This document shows positions 61,196 to 64,000 of a stretch of 64,000 nucleotides of DNA, one piece after another (position 1 is the stretch's first letter; each line of letters begins with the position of its first letter). The notes beneath the pieces are model-generated. The model was given only the letters and a program-made list of their open reading frames with translations, was not told the DNA's origin and searched no databases. The position numbers and the translations under genes were made by a program. Location of the stretch: the NCBI RefSeq assembly GCF_900111765.1, contig NZ_FOIB01000012.1:248001-312000 (forward strand), written 5' to 3'. Source of the stretch: Myxococcus fulvus (GTDB lineage Bacteria > Myxococcota > Myxococcia > Myxococcales > Myxococcaceae).

Positions 61196-62995
61196 ATGTT
61201 CCACGAAGGAATTGCGACGACGATGTCGGAACGGCCGCCGCAGCGGGAGACATCCCCGCGTGGTGTGTTGGGGCTGGCCAGCCTCCCCGCGCCGCGGGAC
61301 GACGCCTCCGACAACACGGTGACGCGGGGCTCCGAGGCGCCCGGCGTGCTGGTGGTGGACGACAACCCCGCCAACCTGGTCTCGCTGGAGGCCATCCTCG
61401 AGCCGCTCGGCGTGCGCCTGACGAAGGCGAGCTCGGGGGAGCAGGCGCTGCGCTTCCTGCTGCGCGAGGACTACGCGGTCATCCTGCTGGACGTGCGGAT
61501 GACGGGGATGAACGGCTTCGAGACCGCGTCCCTCATCAAGCAGCGCGAGCGCACGCGCAACGTGCCCATCATCTTCCTCACCGCGTACGGCCGCGACGAC
61601 ACGGAGCTCGTCACGGGCTACTCCACCGGCGCGGTGGACTTCCTGCAGAAGCCCTTCCCGCCGGAGGTGCTGCGCTCCAAGGTGTCCGTCTTCGTGGAGC
61701 TGTTCCGCGCGCAGCACCAGGTGCGGGCGCAGTCGGAGCTGCTCCGCCAGAAGGAGGCGGAGGCGCGCGAGCTGGCGCACCGGGCCGCGGGGCACATCGA
61801 CCGGCTGCGCGACTTCACCGCGCGGCTGTCGGAGGCGAGCACGGTGGCGGAGGTGTGCCGGGCCCTGTTCGAGCAGGGGCTGGTGGCCGCGGGCGCCAAG
61901 GCGGGCGCGGTGAACCTCTTGAGCGATGACGGCGAGGCGCTCGAAATCGTGGACGCGGTGGGCTACCCGGAGCAGGTGCTGTCGCGCTGGCGGCGCATCC
62001 CCCTGTCCCAGCGCGTGCCCCTGACGGAGGCGGTGCGCGAGCAGAAGCCCATCTGGCTGGGCTCGCTGGAGGAGTGGACCGAGCGCTACCCGCACCTCAA
62101 CGCGCACGGCATCCACGAGTCCGCCATCGCGCTGCCGCTCCTGGTGAAGGGGCGGGCGCTGGGTGTCATCGGCCTGTCGTTCGCGCGGGCGCGGCTGTTC
62201 ACGGAGATGGACCGGGCGTTCTTCTCCGCGCTGGCGCACGCGTGCGCGCAGGCGCTGGAGCAGGTGCGCCTCATCACCGAGGAGCGCCGCGTGCACGAGG
62301 AGCTGCGGCGGCGCTCGGAGTTCGAGCAGCAGTTGGTGGGAATCGTGTCGCACGATTTGCGCAACCCCCTGGCCGCCATCGCGATGTCGGTGGGGCTGCT
62401 GGAGAAGAAGAACGAGCTGTCCGACAGCCAGAAGCGCACGGTGCAGCGCATCGGCCAGGCCTCCGAGCGCGCGGCGCGGATGATTCGCGACCTGCTCGAC
62501 TTCACCAAGGCGCGGCTGGGGGGCGGCATCGCCCTGCACCGCCAGCCCACGGACCTGAAGGACGTGGTGACGCAGGTGCTGGACGAGGTGCAGCTGGCCC
62601 ACCCCGGGCGGCATGTCGACGTGGAGGTGGCGTCGGACGTGCGCGGGGAGTGGGACCCGGACCGCATCGCCCAGGTGGTGACGAACCTGCTCTCCAACGC
62701 GCTGGCCTACAGCCCGCAGGGCGCGCCCGTGCGGCTGCGCACCTTCGCGGAAGGGGGGCACGCGCTCCTCAGCGTCTACAACGGCGGGGACCCGATTCCG
62801 CACGAGCTGTTGTCGCGCCTGTTCGAGCCGATGACGCGCGGGTCGCTCAAGGAGGGCCAGTCCAGCCGCAGCATCGGCCTGGGGCTCTACATCGTCCGGG
62901 ACATCGTCCGGGGCCATGGGGGCAGCGTGGACGTGGTGTCCTCCCAGGACGACGGGACGACCTTCACGGTCCGCCTGCCCCGCCTGACGGAGTGA
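61196..62995 (+). CDS. Sensor histidine kinase with N-terminal receiver and GAF domain
   Basis: The protein is 599 residues. The N-terminal receiver (about 48-170) is complete: VLVVDDNPANLVSLE, acceptor Asp in VILLDVRMTGMNGFE, Thr in IIFLTAYGRDD and Lys in FLQKPFPPEVL. A short coiled coil precedes a GAF domain (about 200-360: GAVNLLSDDGEALEIVDAVG, ALPLLVKGRALGVIGLSFAR). HisKA has its His near 385 in IVSHDLRNPLAAI; HATPase_c has an intact N-box (VVTNLLSNALAYS) and G-box (SIGLGLYIVRDIV). The receiver at the N-terminus suggests the kinase is itself controlled by phosphotransfer. ATG 61196 is chosen (AGGTGA upstream); GTG 61166 is an alternative. Confidence 0.9.
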   Translation: MFHEGIATTMSERPPQRETSPRGVLGLASLPAPRDDASDNTVTRGSEAPGVLVVDDNPANLVSLEAILEPLGVRLTKASSGEQALRFLLREDYAVILLDVRMTGMNGFETASLIKQRERTRNVPIIFLTAYGRDDTELVTGYSTGAVDFLQKPFPPEVLRSKVSVFVELFRAQHQVRAQSELLRQKEAEARELAHRAAGHIDRLRDFTARLSEASTVAEVCRALFEQGLVAAGAKAGAVNLLSDDGEALEIVDAVGYPEQVLSRWRRIPLSQRVPLTEAVREQKPIWLGSLEEWTERYPHLNAHGIHESAIALPLLVKGRALGVIGLSFARARLFTEMDRAFFSALAHACAQALEQVRLITEERRVHEELRRRSEFEQQLVGIVSHDLRNPLAAIAMSVGLLEKKNELSDSQKRTVQRIGQASERAARMIRDLLDFTKARLGGGIALHRQPTDLKDVVTQVLDEVQLAHPGRHVDVEVASDVRGEWDPDRIAQVVTNLLSNALAYSPQGAPVRLRTFAEGGHALLSVYNGGDPIPHELLSRLFEPMTRGSLKEGQSSRSIGLGLYIVRDIVRGHGGSVDVVSSQDDGTTFTVRLPRLTE

Positions 62996-63295
62996 GTCGC
63001 GCCCTGCACCCTGTGGGTGCGGCGCCTTCCTGCCCCGGGGGGCAGTGGCGGGTGTCGCCCGGGGTGCACTTTGCTTCGGGCGTGGGTCGGTAGGGGGCCG
63101 CGCCCGTCGGGACAGCGGGGCCGCGGGGCGGAGTGTCTCTCGCCAGCGCAGTGCTTACGGGTGAGCACTGCGGGATGGGCTGTACCCGAGGACAAGTTCG
63201 CGACACCTCGGACATGGCACTCTCTGCCAACGCGCGGTGCGCGCCCCGGTCCCCGCACGTGGGCTCCAGGGGTGCCGCTCGCCGGGGGGAAGTCG

Positions 63296-64000
63296 ATGGT
63301 GAGCCTGTCGTCGCTGCCAGGGCATGCCCTGGCACGGTCGCTCCATGCCGCAAGTCCCGCACCGTGCATCCGCCTGGAGGCCGTGCGGGGGAACTCGGGA
63401 GAGGTGCTCGACTTCGAGTGCGCGTCGCTCAACGCGGCCGCGGAGCACCTGGTGCGCGACTGGGGCGTGCCCTCCCGTGTCTCGCGCTGGGCCCAGCACG
63501 GGCTTGGCGGCGTGGACCTGGAGGCGTGCGTGCGCGCGGCGTCGTCCGGCGTGCCCCTGTCCGCGACGCTGCGGCTGACGCGCGACGGGCTCCACGGGCG
63601 CTTCCAGGTGGTGGGCGTGAGGGAGGCGGACGCGCTGGTGCTGTGGCTGCTGGAGCCGGACGGGGAGGACCCGGCGGTGGCGGAGGGCGCGCTGGAGCGC
63701 GAGCGCGAGGCGCGGCGCCGGGCGGAGGCGGCGCTGGAGTCCGCGCGCGCCGCGCTGGCCCGCGAGGAGCTCCTGCGACAAGCCTTGTCCAAGGCCCGCA
63801 TGGTGGCGTGGGAGTGGACCGAGGCGCGGCGCGCGGTGACCTGGTCCCAGGACGCGGCGGCCTTCTTCGGCCAGTCGCCGGGCGCGCTGGGCGGCTCGCT
63901 GCCGTCCTTCCTGTCCTGCGTCGTGGTGGAGGACCGGCCCCGGGTGGCGCGGGGAATCGAGCAGGCGCTGGCGATGGATGGCGCGTACGCGCTCAAGTTC
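63296..64000 (+). CDS. PAS-type sensor protein, C-terminus cut by window edge
   Basis: The frame is open from ATG 63296 (preceded by GGGGGGAAG) to the window end: 235 residues without a stop. The N-terminal ~125 residues form a PAS-like fold (IRLEAVRGNSGEVLDFECAS, LNAAAEHLVRDWGV, GRFQVVGVREADALVLWLLE). A charged coiled coil follows (EREREARRRAEAALESARAA), then the start of a second PAS domain (ARMVAWEWTEARRAVTWSQD, FFGQSPGALGGS). This is the usual N-terminal layout of a PAS sensor histidine kinase; the kinase part would lie beyond the edge. Confidence 0.75.
   Translation, partial: MVSLSSLPGHALARSLHAASPAPCIRLEAVRGNSGEVLDFECASLNAAAEHLVRDWGVPSRVSRWAQHGLGGVDLEACVRAASSGVPLSATLRLTRDGLHGRFQVVGVREADALVLWLLEPDGEDPAVAEGALEREREARRRAEAALESARAALAREELLRQALSKARMVAWEWTEARRAVTWSQDAAAFFGQSPGALGGSLPSFLSCVVVEDRPRVARGIEQALAMDGAYALKF

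Overview
The window is high-GC DNA from a predatory, social delta-proteobacterium of the Myxococcaceae (Myxococcus, Pyxidicoccus or Corallococcus type). The evidence is the codon use (almost all third positions G or C), the crowd of sensor kinases, single-domain response regulators and a eukaryote-like Ser/Thr kinase, the Sit-type lipoprotein toxin cassette with double-CXXCG immunity proteins, and a retron whose layout fits the myxobacterial Mx65 class. No rRNA, tRNA, transposase or integrase was recognised, although tRNAs could not be searched exhaustively by eye.

Layout. (a) 1-21.3 kb is mostly core or envelope genes: two paralogous secreted proteins, a HAD phosphatase, a lipoprotein, ATP synthase atpA and atpH with a PAS histidine kinase lodged between them, an Hsp70 translationally coupled to a REC-REC-PilZ regulator, a beta-propeller lipoprotein, a MATE exporter, an esterase, an aldehyde dehydrogenase and a GT39-like membrane glycosyltransferase. 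(b) 21.4-32.7 kb is a type I-C CRISPR-Cas locus: cas3, cas5, cas8c and cas7, with no cas4, cas1 or cas2 visible, followed by an array of about 74 repeats. (c) 33.0-36.9 kb is a lipoprotein AHH-nuclease toxin with two tandem pairs of immunity-like genes (Imm11 plus double-CXXCG). (d) 37.6-39.6 kb is a retron: a recognisable msr-msd region with a1/a2 inverted repeats and a reverse transcriptase, next to a small BP74-like gene. (e) 39.6-51.2 kb is a two-armed system: SWIM zinc-finger and alpha-helical-repeat genes on one strand, and on the other a MoxR AAA ATPase with three bpX / vWA / beta-propeller proteins. This matches the predicted MoxR-vWA-beta-propeller ternary conflict systems. (f) 51.2-64 kb is a signalling cluster (three sensor proteins, two response regulators, a Ser/Thr kinase, an XRE regulator) with one large TonB-dependent receptor.

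Regions b to e therefore form about 30 kb of consecutive conflict and defence modules: adaptive nucleic-acid interference, kin-discrimination toxin/immunity, a retron and an NTP-dependent ternary system. The most informative sequence-level observations are as follows. (1) The CRISPR array appears to be two arrays joined end to end: the 3'-flanking sequence of the terminal repeat is also found, diverged, inside the array after a decayed repeat. (2) Repeat decay is concentrated at the leader side, as expected if spacer acquisition has stopped. (3) The retron a1/a2 stem can be paired base by base, and the RT Shine-Dalgarno sequence lies within a2. (4) The immunity module is duplicated as a unit. 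All functional calls come from reading motifs in the sequence; no database search was possible.
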